A stretch of 15,224 nt of DNA from Chromera velia (taxonomy: Eukaryota; Sar; Chromeraceae): assembly GCA_018398765.1 (NCBI GenBank), contig JAHBMJ010002091.1:7501-22724 (forward strand). Reading direction: 5' to 3'. The translations under genes were made by a program, and so were the position numbers. Positions within the stretch are counted from its first letter, which is position 1. Each line of letters begins with the position of its first letter. This document shows positions 1-13,339 of the stretch, in pieces. Under the pieces are notes generated by a model, which worked only from the letters and a program-made list of their open reading frames with translations, was not told where the DNA came from and ran no database searches.

Positions 1-14
1 TGCGTTGATTGCAG

Positions 15-3719
<3,705 letters not shown>

Positions 3720-4027
3720 AAAAACAGTGTGTGGTATGAACAAGCAACTGTGGGGTCGGCTCCTAGTAGGGTTTCGATCGGTGAGAGTGGTCTCTTGCGA
3801 AAACAGTATTGAGTTTCTCGAGGAGCTCGACGCTAGCTGAGACGTAAAGTATGCACTAGAAGGTGGATCGATGAATTAATGGGTAGATCGCAATCGTACA
3901 TATCAGGTAAACTTTGATACATTCAACTCTGAATCATCATCATCATCACTTTATAGAATTAATACTTCTAGTAGTATTTCAGATTCTAATCTAAGATTTA
4001 GAATGAAAACTTAACTTCTATACTAGC
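3720..4027. other. 3' flank of the glycosyltransferase gene; no gene seen
   Basis: Probable 3' UTR and spacer. It holds a short (ATC)n run at about 3933-3948 and an imperfect hairpin near 3983-4004 (ATTCTAA paired with TTTAGAAT). No canonical AATAAA is convincing and I see no supported frame. Confidence 0.4.
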
Positions 4028-4270
4028 TTCTGAACCTCCCTGAACCTAAGTGCCACTTGAAAAAATATAATCAAGATCATCTCTATCTGCGGCATCTTTT
4101 TTCCAGAGACCGTCCACGTCTGTGGCGTAGATGGTTAAGACACCGTCCAGATATGCGGCTTTGGCTTTCAAAATACCATAAATGATCCGCGCCTGCGGCG
4201 TGGACTTTCAAGCTTATCCAAAAATGCGGCCTAAACTATCAAGTGGTAGTTAGGTTCAGGGAGGTCAGCT
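4028..4270. mobile_element. Small inverted-repeat element (MITE-like) with internal 33-bp periodicity
   Basis: The left arm 4030-4060 (CTGAACCTCCCTGAACCTAA then GTGCCACTTGA) is the near-exact reverse complement of the right arm 4239-4269 (TCAAGTGGTAGTTAGGTTCA then GGGAGGTCAG), about 28 of 31 matching with one indel. Between the arms, TGCGGC or TGTGGC recurs at 4088, 4121, 4154, 4194 and 4225, so spacings are 33, 33, 40 and 31. No target-site duplication is evident. It could be a MITE, a fold-back element, or a remnant of a repeat-protein exon; see the minus-strand frame entered separately. Confidence 0.55.
4046..4207 (-). CDS. Candidate minus-strand coding fragment inside the inverted-repeat element
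   Basis: This frame is open from after a TGA (4208-4210) to TAG at 4046-4048, 53 codons and no ATG of its own. A possible acceptor, CGCCGCAG, precedes the codon at 4192. The peptide has ordinary globular composition: IIYGILKAKAAYLDGVL, then IYATDVDGLW, then DAADRDDLDYIF. The recurring TGCCGC/GCCGCA core encodes an A-A pair or similar. The period of 33 bases equals 11 residues, with a frame slip at the 40-base spacing. I do not recognise the family. It may be a captured or decayed exon, or a chance frame. Confidence 0.3.
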   Translation of the reverse strand, partial: KSTPQARIIYGILKAKAAYLDGVLTIYATDVDGLWKKDAADRDDLDYIFSSGT

Positions 4271-4832
4271 TTTGTACCGTTTAGACTGTACCCTATAAAA
4301 CTTTTAGTAAATATGACTAAATATTATAAAATATTATAAAAAATTCATATTTTAGTCATATTTTACTTTTTTTTGTGGGTTTATATTTTTTTGTATATAT
4401 TATACGCGGACAAACAAAAAATGCTACACAAGTCTACAAACACCCACAAATTGAATGAACCGACTCCCATTCATTCAATTAATATATTTTACAAGAAAAA
4501 AAATGGTAAAAAAAAACTAGTGAATAGTCATATTTTAGTCATTTTTTTTTTTTAGTGAATTTTGTCACTAATTTCCCTCATATTTTGTTATATTTTATCA
4601 TATTTTGAGAAACATTTTTTTATGAAAGAATCATAACTTTTAGGACATTTCTGGGGCAATTTATGAAGACTAGAGCTTTTAATTCATGTAGTACACCGAC
4701 TTAGAGCGTGTAAAATAAAATATTGAGTAAATAATATCATTTTTATGAAATTTTATCTTATTTTAACCATGATACTGAGGAGGGGGGTGACCTCTTTGCC
4801 CCTCCCAATGGCTGCCAGTAGGCCAACCTTTC

Positions 4833-6272
4833 TTAGAGTGGTACCTTCCGTCCCCCCTTCTCATCCTGAACGTCTTCCATTTCGGCATCCTCTTCCTGCA
4901 CTCTCCCCCTCCTGCATGCCTGTAGCAGCAGCCCCAGCTGCGGCCACCCTAGCAGTGGCCTCTTCAGTGATCCTTCTTACCTCTCCTTCCACGTATCCAA
5001 TTCTGTTATTCAAAGAGGTCGTAAAGTGATGGAGAACCGTGACTGAGACGGTGACTCTCTTCCCGGCCTTGTTGGTGACTGTGTGCTTAGATAAATCACT
5101 GAAGACGACTTTTAGGGCCTCGTTGAGGAGACTGATCGTCTTGTGTGTTTTCTCCACACCTGCATCTGTAGGCTTTACCTTGGCCCACCTGGAAAGAAAA
5201 AAAAAAAATGAAGGTACAAACCTGGCTAACCTTTATAGACAAACAGCTGCGTCATCAGGTAGCAAAAACAAGCAAAAAAGGGAGGGGGTGGGAGCAGACA
5301 AAGAGGAAATAGTGCAAAAGATATAGACGTATAGAAAAAAAAAAAAACGGAGGCTCTGAAAACAGAAAGCTGACGTACATGTTTTTCCACTCGTCATCGG
5401 GAAAGGTATCCTTGTACATGTGAATCAGCTCTTCGATGAGCTCAGAATCAACAGAAAGGATCAGAGGTTTTTTGGGGCACTGCGCTGTGCCAACCAGGTA
5501 TCTCCACCGAACACTTCTCTCCTTTTTGCATTTAAATCCAAGGATACACAACTTCATGCATCCATCGAATGGCATTCATCTATCCATCCATCCATCTATC
5601 CATCCATTGAATGTCATCCATCCATCCATCCATCCATCTCTCCTTACTCGATCACTCCATCCATTCATCCCTCACTCACTAGCTCACTCACTCCATCCAT
5701 CAATCCATCAATCCATCAATCCATCCATCCATCCATCCATCCATCCATCAATCCATCAATCCATCAATCTATCAATCTATCCATCCATCTATCCATCCAT
5801 CCCTCAGTCACTCCCTCACTCCATCCACCCATCCATCCATCCCTCATCACTCCATCACTCCATCCATCCCTGCTCACTTCATCACTCCATCCATCCATCC
5901 CTCACTTACTCTATCAATTAATCCATCCCTCACTCACTCCATCACTCCATCCATGCCATCCCTCACTCCATCCATCCATCGATTTATTTATCCAATGGCA
6001 TCCATGCATCCATCCATCTATCCATCCATCCATCCATCCATCCATCCCTCAGTCACTCTCTCACTCCATCCATCCATCCATCCATCCATCCATCCCTCAG
6101 CCATTCTCTCACTCCATCCACTCATCCATTCCTCTTTACTCCATCATTCTATGCATGCATCCATCGATCCCTCACTCACTTCATCCATCCATAACCTCAG
6201 TTGTGACTAACCTTTCCAAATCTCAGTTCGTACATGTTGATATCCTGGTCGATGCGGTCACTTCTGAAGCTC
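4833..6272 (-). CDS. Unrecognised spliced gene inside the TIR-bounded segment
   Basis: Exons on the minus strand, high to low: 6272-6212 (donor GTTAGT), 5521-5379 (donor GTACGT, phase 2), 5188-4981 (acceptor TTTCTTTCCAG, donor GTAAGA) and possibly 4895-4833 ending in TAA. The phase-2 junction between the second and third exons restores ATG exactly. Peptide pieces include [73 protein letters not shown] and [17 protein letters not shown], mostly amphipathic and helical in appearance. If the last intron is retained, the frame runs to a stop at 4861 with an Ala/Gly-rich tail; if spliced, it ends with an acidic E-E-D-A-E-M-E-D tail. The 5' end is unresolved: acceptors for the first two exons are weak, and earlier coding may lie at about 6300-6540. 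I do not recognise the family; it could be element-encoded or a host gene. Confidence 0.5.
5573..6192. repeat. ~600-bp degenerate (CCAT)n array within an intron
   Basis: CCAT/CCCTCACT tetranucleotide sequence interrupted by variants such as CAAT, CTCA and TTTA. It fills the intron of the minus-strand gene between its exons at 6212 and 5521. Because CCAT repeats contain no stop in any frame, a 287-codon PSIH-rich frame spans it; that is an artefact of the repeat. Confidence 0.93.
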
Positions 6273-6418
6273 CTACTAGGTAGTACAAAACAAAGAGACA
6301 GCACTATAGAAAGACGATCCTACTATCCATTTGCTCTGTCCTAGTGGATTGACACAAAAGCACCAACACTCTGTGACACAGTTCTTTCATCTGTACGTCT
6401 ACATATATCCTTGTCTGC

Positions 6419-6560
6419 ATGAGTGGCCTTTATGGTGTAGATCATGTATGCCGGGGTTGTTCACTGTATACGGTGCATAGAAGGCTGCATGCAGCGGGCC
6501 CTGGCATCCACGAGTCATGCTCACGCATGCGCTCCGGTCCCGGTCGCGACGTCGTCGTCG
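6419..6560 (-). other. GC-rich island with candidate 5' coding of the minus-strand gene
   Basis: A block clearly richer in G+C than the AT-rich sequence on its low-coordinate-distal side. On the minus strand, an ATG at 6531-6529 opens MREHDSWMPGPAACSLLCT and stops about nine codons later. A second frame from ATG near 6421 (MQTRIYVDVQMKELCHRV) follows after a possible CATGCAG acceptor. Joining them is speculative. Confidence 0.22.
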
Positions 6561-7038
6561 ACAGGCAGGCCCAATATATACATATATATGTTTTTTTATA
6601 TGTTTATACGTTTATATATATAAGGAGTATACCATTTTTAAAAAAATCATAAAATACTTCTCTCGTTGGAGATGGTTATTAACAGACTCATTTGGCATCT
6701 TTTATCTAAAAATATGTTTAAAAAAATATTTTAAGTTCACTCATATTTAGTCATAATTTAGTCATGAAAAATTACTTAAGAAAAAAATAGTGAATAGACA
6801 TTCACGAGTTGATTCACTAAAAAATTCATCGGGCTCTAAAATTTTTTTTATATTGTATATGGCCAATCCAGGTAGCTAAACGTGTTTTCTAATCAAAACT
6901 GAACCATACAAACCACTTTTGGACTCTTTATGCTTTATAATTCACAAAAAAAAAATGTTTATATTTTACTCATATTTGTGTCATATTTTAAAAATATTAC
7001 AATATTTACTCATATTTAATAAAAGTTTTATAGGGTAC

Positions 7039-7711
7039 GTAACAGAGTCCTGTTTGTAGGTCCATGTCACCATGTCATCCGGTCCATGTGGGATTACTAC
7101 TAGGATTACTACTACTAATAGTAGTAAATGTTTAATGTTAAGTATCGTTACTAGTGCCGCATATAGTAGTAGCTAGTATATAGTTCTATAGCCTTCTAGG
7201 TCTACTCTATACGTATACTTATTACTGTTGTTAGCTCAAAATTATAAATAGTTGAGTGTTTTACCTGTAAGTAGCGCTATCCATGGCGCTGCATAAAAGA
7301 GATCCTACACATTGAACGTAGAGTATAAATTATTATTATATACTACTACTAGTGACTAAAGGTTAATAAAAAATAACCGTCTGATCGCTCAGTACACAAC
7401 ACATATAAATCACTTACTGACATCAATCATTGACAATCAATTCTAATCGGAACTTATCCGACTCATCATTTGTGAAACTTAGTGAAAATCAGAAATACAA
7501 AAAAACATAGTGTAACGTCAAACACTCAGTGTATATCATTGTATGAGTATGATATAAACCTTTTTGAGCGTCTGGTTGAGCGTATTCTGACGACGCGTGG
7601 AGTATAATGAGGCAGTTAGACAAACTTAGAGGCAGTAAAACTTGTACGCGTAGTAGCGTACACACTTTAGAAGTCAAGTTGAAGTGAATTGGCAGGGTTT
7701 CGACGTTTCGT
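7039..7711. other. AT-rich spacer with TAC/AGT triplet tracts; no gene seen
   Basis: Contains (TAC/TAG)n-like triplets at about 7095-7130 and 7330-7355, and scattered CTAG. A 62-codon minus-strand frame (7489-7677) has no supporting context. No RNA gene is recognisable. Confidence 0.4.
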
Positions 7712-7981
7712 TCAATTCAGCAGTATTCCACCGGACATTGGTGCATCGCGGCTTCTCTTGAATAATGAATGAGTCCCATCAGGAAAACGGATTGTGCGGT
7801 ATTCGGTGGACACAAGAGTGACGCTTGGCCCCGCATGAATGAGCAAACCAACGTCCCACTCCATGGAAAGTACCTCATCCACCCAACCATGCAGCCGTCT
7901 ATCGATCAGTCTGCTTGCGTTGTCCGATAGTAAATGTTCCAAACAGAAAGGAAGAGACCCCGGGTCGCACAGGAAAAGGCG
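7712..7981 (-). CDS. Terminal exon of an unrecognised minus-strand gene
   Basis: The frame is open from 7981 (after a TGA) to TGA at 7712-7714, 89 codons. Peptide pieces: CDPGSLPFCLEHLLSDNASR, LIDRRLHGWVDEVLSMEWDV, GLLIHAGPSVTLVSTEYRTI, RFPDGTHSLFKR, and MSGGILLN at the C-terminus. Composition and codon use look truly coding, with alternating hydrophobic residues suggesting beta strands in VTLVSTEYRTIRF. There is no convincing ATG at its upstream end, so it is probably a last exon, with a candidate acceptor near CAACGCAAG at about 7925. Alternatively a short gene could begin at the internal ATG of MEWDVGLL. It lies just downstream of the GST stop on the same strand and might be an alternative 3' end of that transcript. 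No family recognised. Confidence 0.45.
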   Translation of the reverse strand, partial: RLFLCDPGSLPFCLEHLLSDNASRLIDRRLHGWVDEVLSMEWDVGLLIHAGPSVTLVSTEYRTIRFPDGTHSLFKRSRDAPMSGGILLN

Positions 7982-8074
7982 TCACAACCCTTGCGGGCAG
8001 ACAAAGGGAAAAGTCAGGAGATAGAAGGGATCGGCAAAAAGGAATGGACCCACCGATGGAAAGGGGCAGCAAAA

Positions 8075-8432
8075 TCCTATGAAAAGCGAAAGAAAGAAAG
8101 AAAGACTGACCACCGACCGATCGACCCACCGACTGAAATAAAGAAGGAGACTCAGAGAAAGAAAGAAGACAGAAATAAAAAGCAGCCGAACGAATGATTG
8201 AAGAAACAAAAAAAAAGAAAGAACGCAACAAAGAAAGACGGACAGATAGAAAAGGCCTAAAACGTCTTTTTCTTTCGGACTGTCGCCGATGTGATCTCTC
8301 TCGATGGATCGCGATTCAATCCCCCCCCCAAAAAAAACAAAAGGCTAATCAATCCCACGACTGTCCCTAAGGACCCTCCCTACATGGTTAGGCCACATCG
8401 AGCCATCACCCACCCCTGTGCCCTCCCCGCGT
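8075..8432. other. Purine-rich spacer (GAAA-type) between the terminal exon and the GST gene
   Basis: GAAA/AAGA-rich sequence at about 8080-8260, then a short C8A8 junction at about 8321-8337. K/E/R-rich frames here come from the purine bias. Presumably the 3' flank of the GST gene. Confidence 0.45.
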
Positions 8433-10574
8433 TTACTTCTTTCCCGTCCAACAAATCTGCACCTTGTACGCGTCTCCCCCCTCCTCTCCGAGAGGTTCCG
8501 GAGCTCCCACAACCCCCTCTCCCTCTCCCTGTCCCTCTCCAGCGGAGGGGGGAAACTCCTTCAGAAGGGGGAGGGACACAGTGGCACCCCTGTAGTCTTT
8601 GTACATTTTGAGAACCCAGAAGCCAAAAGGTCTCTTTCTGTATTCCTCGCAGAACTCCACAGCTCTGGGGACAGGCTGCATGCACTCCATCGACATCGAC
8701 ACTTCGCCCATCTGGGGCGGGGTGACGAGAGGATACGCGAGGGAGGCGGCTGTGATGTCGAGAACAGTTGGGTGATCTGTGCCGAGAAGGAATTTCCTTC
8801 CGTCAGACAACACCTCATCCAGACGGGAGACCACGCTGTTCAGAGTCTCCAGACGCTCTGCCAACTTCTCCTCCGAGATCTGCATCGCCTTCCTCATCAG
8901 GACCCAGACCTGCATAAATGCATGCATGCATACATGCACCCTGATGACCGTCCATGTGTTGCAACTCTCACAAGGGTGCGTTGCGGGCAAACAGGACGTA
9001 GGCATGAGACAGGCTCAACTGGCAAAAGCCCCAGCCTTGAAGAATTTAGAGAAGAGAGAGTCAAACACACAAGTTGGCGATTCATTTCTTGCAGAAGTAA
9101 GACACATGAAGAACAAGGCGCCCGGAACCAAAATGAATATATGGGGAGCGCAACGAAAAAAGGAGGGCGGCAGTTGGGCAGTGGGTGTGGGGCACAGAGA
9201 AAGAAGGGTCGGAAGGGAGGGGAAAAGGATAAGAAAGACCGCAAAACGGGGAGATGGAACGAATCGGGGCCCGGGGGAGGGAGGGGGGAACGTCATTAAT
9301 GGGAAAGACAACTGCGGGGCGACAGAAGAAAACGGGCCGGCGGAGGCAGAGCGGGAAAGGGCCGAGGAGAGGCACGATGGAAACGAAAGAAGGACAAGGC
9401 GTTTGCTTGAGGCAACAGAAGGAAGGAAGGAAGGAAGGAAGGCAGGAAGGAAGGAGGGAAGGAAGGGAGGAAGGCAGGAAGGAAGGAAGAAAGGAAGGAA
9501 GGAAGGAAGGCAGGAAGGAAGGAGGGAAGGAGGGAAGGAAGGAAGGAAGGAAGGAAGGCAGGAAGGAAGGAAGGAAGGAAGGAAGGAGGGAAGGAAGGAA
9601 GGAAGGAAGGAAGGAAAGAAGGAAGGAAGAAAGGAAGGAGGGAAGGAAGGAAGGAAGGAAGGAAGAAAGAAAGGAAGGAAGGAAGGAAGGAAGGAGGGAA
9701 GGAAGGAAGGAAGGAAGGGAGGGAAGGAAGGAAGGAAGGAAGGAAAGGAAGGAAGGAAGGAAGGAAGGAAGGAAGGAAGGAAGGATATGTTCTTATAAAG
9801 AACTTCGATCCCTCCTCGGCCGATCGTTCTTGCCGACCTTTGGCATGACTAATCCCATGAAGATTTTTTCACCCCAGAGAGTATTCTTCTTCAAGGTCTC
9901 CGCCAACAGTGTCTCCCCCTTTCCCTCTGGCTCCAAAAGACAAAAGGAATAAATGATGGCACGTATCTCAACTCCCAGCGACTGGTCGAGTTTCTCCATC
10001 AGCTCAGCCTTCAAGGCCTGTTGCTCTGCGCTCAGGTCAGAAGGGAACAGCCATCCGAGACGAGAAGGGTACTGTTTTGCGAGGTACTCCAAGATTTGTG
10101 TGGACTCTTGGAGAGCCTTCGACTCTGTTCCCGCGTCCTTCAGGAGAGGGGTACTGGTCTTCCCATCAGGAGACGCCTTCTGCGCCCTGCACCAGACATG
10201 CACAGCAAAACACAAAAAGAAAAAAGACCAAAAAGGTCCGTGGTCGTGGCCCATAAGATTCCGCATTGGTGTGAGAATTTTTCAGCAGACGCCCTGCAGC
10301 CTGCGCGCTGAAAAGAGAAAAAAAGGCGGACCAAGAGCCGTCGCAGACCTACTTAGCTGGTACGTGTTGAGTGACTGACTCACCAGCTCATATGGAACCC
10401 TGGTGGATGTGCATCTTCGGTGTAGTCAATCTTCCCCGCATCTAGCGCCCATCGCACTTTCTCACAGTAGTGGCTCACGGTTATGGTGCAGAGGCGGGGT
10501 CGCTTGTCACTCCAGTATTTGCCGTAGCAGCACTCCACCCCGAAAACGAGGGGACCTGGAAGGCCTCTCGACAT
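8433..10574 (-). CDS. Glutathione S-transferase-like protein, complete, 3 exons
   Basis: Exons: 10574-10384 (ATG, preceded by an in-frame TGA 12 codons upstream and with A at -3; donor GTGAGT, phase 2), 10186-9838 (acceptor TCTGGTGCAG restoring a Trp codon; donor GTCGGC, phase 0) and 8909-8433 (acceptor TTTATGCAG; stop TAA). The product is 338 residues, longer than the usual 200-250. The N-terminal thioredoxin fold has the beta1-alpha1 segment RLCTITVSHYCEKVRWALD (residues 27-45), with S34 and C37 at the catalytic loop. The cis-Pro region is S-T-P77-L-L, and the gamma-Glu-binding E91-S92 lies in LQESTQILEYL. The C-terminal helical domain contains the N-capping motif T228-x-x-D231 in HPTVLDITAASL. 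After residue 300 comes a Gly/Glu-rich tail. Family members conjugate glutathione to electrophiles or act as thiol transferases or non-catalytic binders, usually in the cytosol. Class and substrate cannot be set; the Ser or Cys nucleophile is inferred. Confidence 0.85.
8914..8942. repeat. GCATGCAT tract next to the last GST acceptor
   Basis: Alternating purine-pyrimidine ATGCATGC sequence immediately upstream (minus sense) of the acceptor TTTATGCAG. It is self-complementary and could form a small cruciform or Z-like structure. Confidence 0.7.
9417..9785. repeat. ~365-bp (GGAA)n polypurine tract in GST intron 2
   Basis: An almost unbroken purine strand of GGAA units, with GGGA, GGCA, GAAA and similar variants and only a few C interruptions. 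It sits in the intron between the GST exons ending at 9838 and starting at 8909. Frames rich in KEGR that cross it are products of a 4-bp repeat without stops. Purine mirror symmetry makes intramolecular triplex formation possible. Confidence 0.95.
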
Positions 10575-11533
10575 CTTCTTTTGCTCTTCTTCCCGATCTG
10601 GAGAGGTGATTCAGAAGAACAAATTCCTCGGCAACCATTCACCAGGAAGCTGCTCTCAGTTTGAGTTGAAAGAAATCAGAAGACTGATCCGGAGTGCGGA
10701 AATAAGAAGTGAAGCTACGCCACCTGGCCTTCGCTCAAGCAGTCATGTCTGCAGGTCGACCATGTCTGTATAACCGATCGTGACCCTCCATGAACGTCGT
10801 CAGTAAATGCGAGCAATCAAGCAGATCTTTCAGGAGATTCCAGATACAATCTCGTATACGGGATACACCCAACCAGTTGGGTGAGTGCCTCGGGGGGCCC
10901 TTTAGGGCACATGCATGCATGCACCATGCATCGGGGGCTTTGGCATGTCTTGCATGCATGCATGTGTGCACGCATGTATGTATGAATACAATCTGTCCTA
11001 CTATATCTTTCTTACTACTTCTAGGATCAACTCTGACTGTTCCTGAAGTCTAGAGCTCAAAGATCCCTTCTCAACAGATTGAGAAGTTCTGTTGGTTCGG
11101 TACTTTCCCTAGACAAACGGTCAGTTGCTTTGTCCCTCCTGTCCGGCCACTTTATGGCGTCCAGACAGAAGATAAAGCAAGGATAAGAACCTTAGGAAAA
11201 TCTAGAGAAGGAACGTGAGCAACACTTACTCAGACAACAGTTTACAGAAGGTTTGTCCCTACATCTGATTTAGTTTAAGTTCTAGCGCGATCTGATATTC
11301 CAATCGGCTGGATTCATTCTATCATACACGGTTTCTGCTTATTCCTCTCTCTCAGACTTTAGAGCTCTCTTGATCTGTGACAAACAGACATCAGACTTGA
11401 ACGATGCTATCCGTTGCTCCAGTAACATGTTGCTTAAATACGAAGGTCAGACTCGACTTCAACAACTTTGATTGATGCGCGCGACACGTACGAAGCAAAG
11501 CGTGGCAGCGGAGCCTGGCGTCGGTATGCGGGC
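10575..11533. other. 5' flank of the GST gene and spacer; no supported gene
   Basis: Just upstream of the GST start is its presumed leader and promoter; no TATA box is convincing. A minus-strand frame ending at 10735 contains CIWNLLKDLLDCSHLLTTF, a possible exon fragment I cannot place. (GCAT)n sequence lies at about 10909-10984. Two short hairpins occur: ACCCAAC/GTTGGGT near 10867-10882 and CTTCTCAA/TTGAGAAG at 11067-11086. The rest shows nothing. Confidence 0.4.
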
Positions 11534-13001
11534 TCATTCAGATATAGGCTTAATCATACAGCGCATGTAAAGGTCTAGAGGGCGGCACCACAGAGTATGA
11601 CTCCACAGATCCCCCCCGGCTACGAACAAAAAAATCGTATCCCCGCGATCAGTCAGACACATTCGAGCATACGCGGAAAGGAAAAAAAAAAGTGAGCAAA
11701 AGGACACGATCAACCATGCAGACACAATGTAAACCCATGCAACCAGCAGAACACCTTCAAGGAGGTAGTTGAAAAAATCTAGACGCGAAAGCTGACAAGC
11801 ACAAAAGTTTTCTCCCATTGATGCAAGTCAATCAGATTAACGTATGTAAAGGTACTATCATCATTGCCTCGCCGGCAATGCCAACTCGCCAGGTCTTTCC
11901 TCGAAAAGCCTGTTTTAGGGACGTCGGCTTACTTGGGGTCTGGAGAAGCACACCCTCCTTATCTGATAGCAGGGTCCGTCATTGGACGGCCACAAGCTTT
12001 CCAATGCAAGGTCTTACACTTTCCCAGCTTTCTATTTACCTTTCGTACCCCCTAGAAAGAAAGAACGAGACGGAAATGCTAAACAGAAAGAGTAACAGAG
12101 AGTAGGACACTAGGCAGGACACCTAGGCAGGACATGGTCAGCCTTGTGCGGTATCTGTACAATCATATACACACAGCATCTCCATGCCGATACATGGCAT
12201 TACGCTTGTAGTCGTTTACTTTACTCTTTTTTTTTTCTCATCCCTATCTCTTTCGCTCTCCCTGAGGCTCTTCTCACTCCCGTTTTTGTCTTCTTTCTTT
12301 TTCTGAAGCGCTGGTTTCACACTAATGCAGCAAAGCCGGACGAGCGAACGCGGCTACATGGAGTTAAAAGCAGAAGGATCTACACTTTTAACAACACACT
12401 TTGTATGACAAGAGTTTGTTTCGATGCAGCCAGTAGAAAAGGCAGCCACCATGAAAAGATAGAGTCTCAGAAGCAAATGGTCGAAACTGGGAAAAGAAAA
12501 GGGCAGTCTGAGACCGATCAACCTTTTACAGAGCAACAAACAGACTCAGAGGGACACGTACGGCCAACCAAAAAACTAACGGGACAAAAGTTCAGGCATG
12601 CACGTATGCATATACACACTTCCACCACATCAGATCTTCACATTTGTAAACGGAATAGTATTAGAGGGCATCGGAAGGCGGTAGATTAGAAAGCAGAGAC
12701 GGCGCCAATACAAAAATTCTAAGAGGGACAGACAAGCTTATTCCGATAAATCCCCGCTCTTCAAACTCTTGCACAGTTCCACCATTTCCTTTTTCTCTCA
12801 TTTCTTTTTTATGCTGCCTTGAAGTTCGTTTCCTTTGAAGCAAAATAGAAAAACAAAGCGTCTCCCACACCTCCGTAGTCTCAAAACAAAGATGCAGATC
12901 GAACACCACCAACGACAAAGTGATCGAAAAGAAAAAGTGGGAACCGGCGGAAGGAAAGAGGTAGCCAACTCCGTTTCCCAACTTCATTTCACCAGGGTCC
13001 T

Positions 13002-13035
<34 letters not shown>

Positions 13036-13339
13036 CCTTTTTCTCAGACTAGCCTGCCGGAAGGAAGCAGGTGACAGACAGAATAGTACGCTTACAACCA
13101 ATCCCCTTCTAGCTCTCTTTTCTGAATGTAAGTAGACAGGCAAACGGAGGTACGAATAAAACGTGAAGAGATAGAGAAACCAGAAGGCGGCAGCAAAAAG
13201 CCTCACACACATATATTCACATACATATATTCGCATCTCTTCCTCCTCTCTCTTCTATCTCACTTCCTTCCCGAAGACTGCATACGTGTCTCTTCGCTTG
13301 TTGTTAACAACACTATAGATCGACTGAACACATAAGAAC
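11534..13339. other. Spacer with ambiguous frames on both strands; no supported gene
   Basis: Several frames of 80-190 codons exist here (for example minus 11534-11818 with a hydrophobic stretch, plus 12144-12689, minus 12661-13236). None shows a family motif, matching splice phases or a consistent strand. A CT run lies at about 13001-13035. A 13-bp unit containing GGCAGGACA recurs imperfectly three times at about 12103-12135. Confidence 0.35.

Larger units (their letters stand above)
4288..7038. mobile_element. AT-rich segment bounded by ~39-bp inverted repeats (transposon-like), carrying a spliced gene
   Basis: The left end 4288-4326 starts GTACCCTATAAAACTTTTAG and the reverse complement of the right end 7000-7038 starts GTACCCTATAAAACTTTTAT; about 36 of 39 bases agree. 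AT-rich subterminal zones (about 4320-4760 and 6570-7000) share many copies of TCATATTTTAGTCAT-like sequence. The middle (about 4770-6560) is much richer in G+C and holds the spliced minus-strand gene 4833-6272 and the CCAT array. Flanking bases give no clear target-site duplication. A DNA transposon or captured-gene element is the inference; two independent AT-rich MITEs in opposite orientation is the alternative. Confidence 0.5.

Noticed and set aside
5420-6283. 287-codon plus-strand frame rich in [10 protein letters not shown]
   Set aside because: It is the stop-free reading of a CCAT microsatellite that lies in an intron of the opposite-strand gene. The other plus frames give the same type of peptide.
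8779-9952. Plus-strand frames of 339 and 232 codons rich in KEGRKEGR
   Set aside because: They read through the GGAA polypurine tract, which has no stops in any frame, and run antisense to the well-supported GST exons.
11534-11818. Possible small membrane protein (94 codons, one hydrophobic stretch)
   Set aside because: A hydrophobic run alone is weak evidence; there is no conserved motif or neighbour, and poly-T sequence contributes the F-rich part.
12144-12689. 181-codon plus-strand frame
   Set aside because: No family motif, no splice support, and a minus-strand frame overlaps its end; the composition fits a chance opening.
12661-13236. 191-codon minus-strand frame
   Set aside because: It includes an RERERERE stretch from a CT microsatellite and shows no recognisable domain on either side of it.
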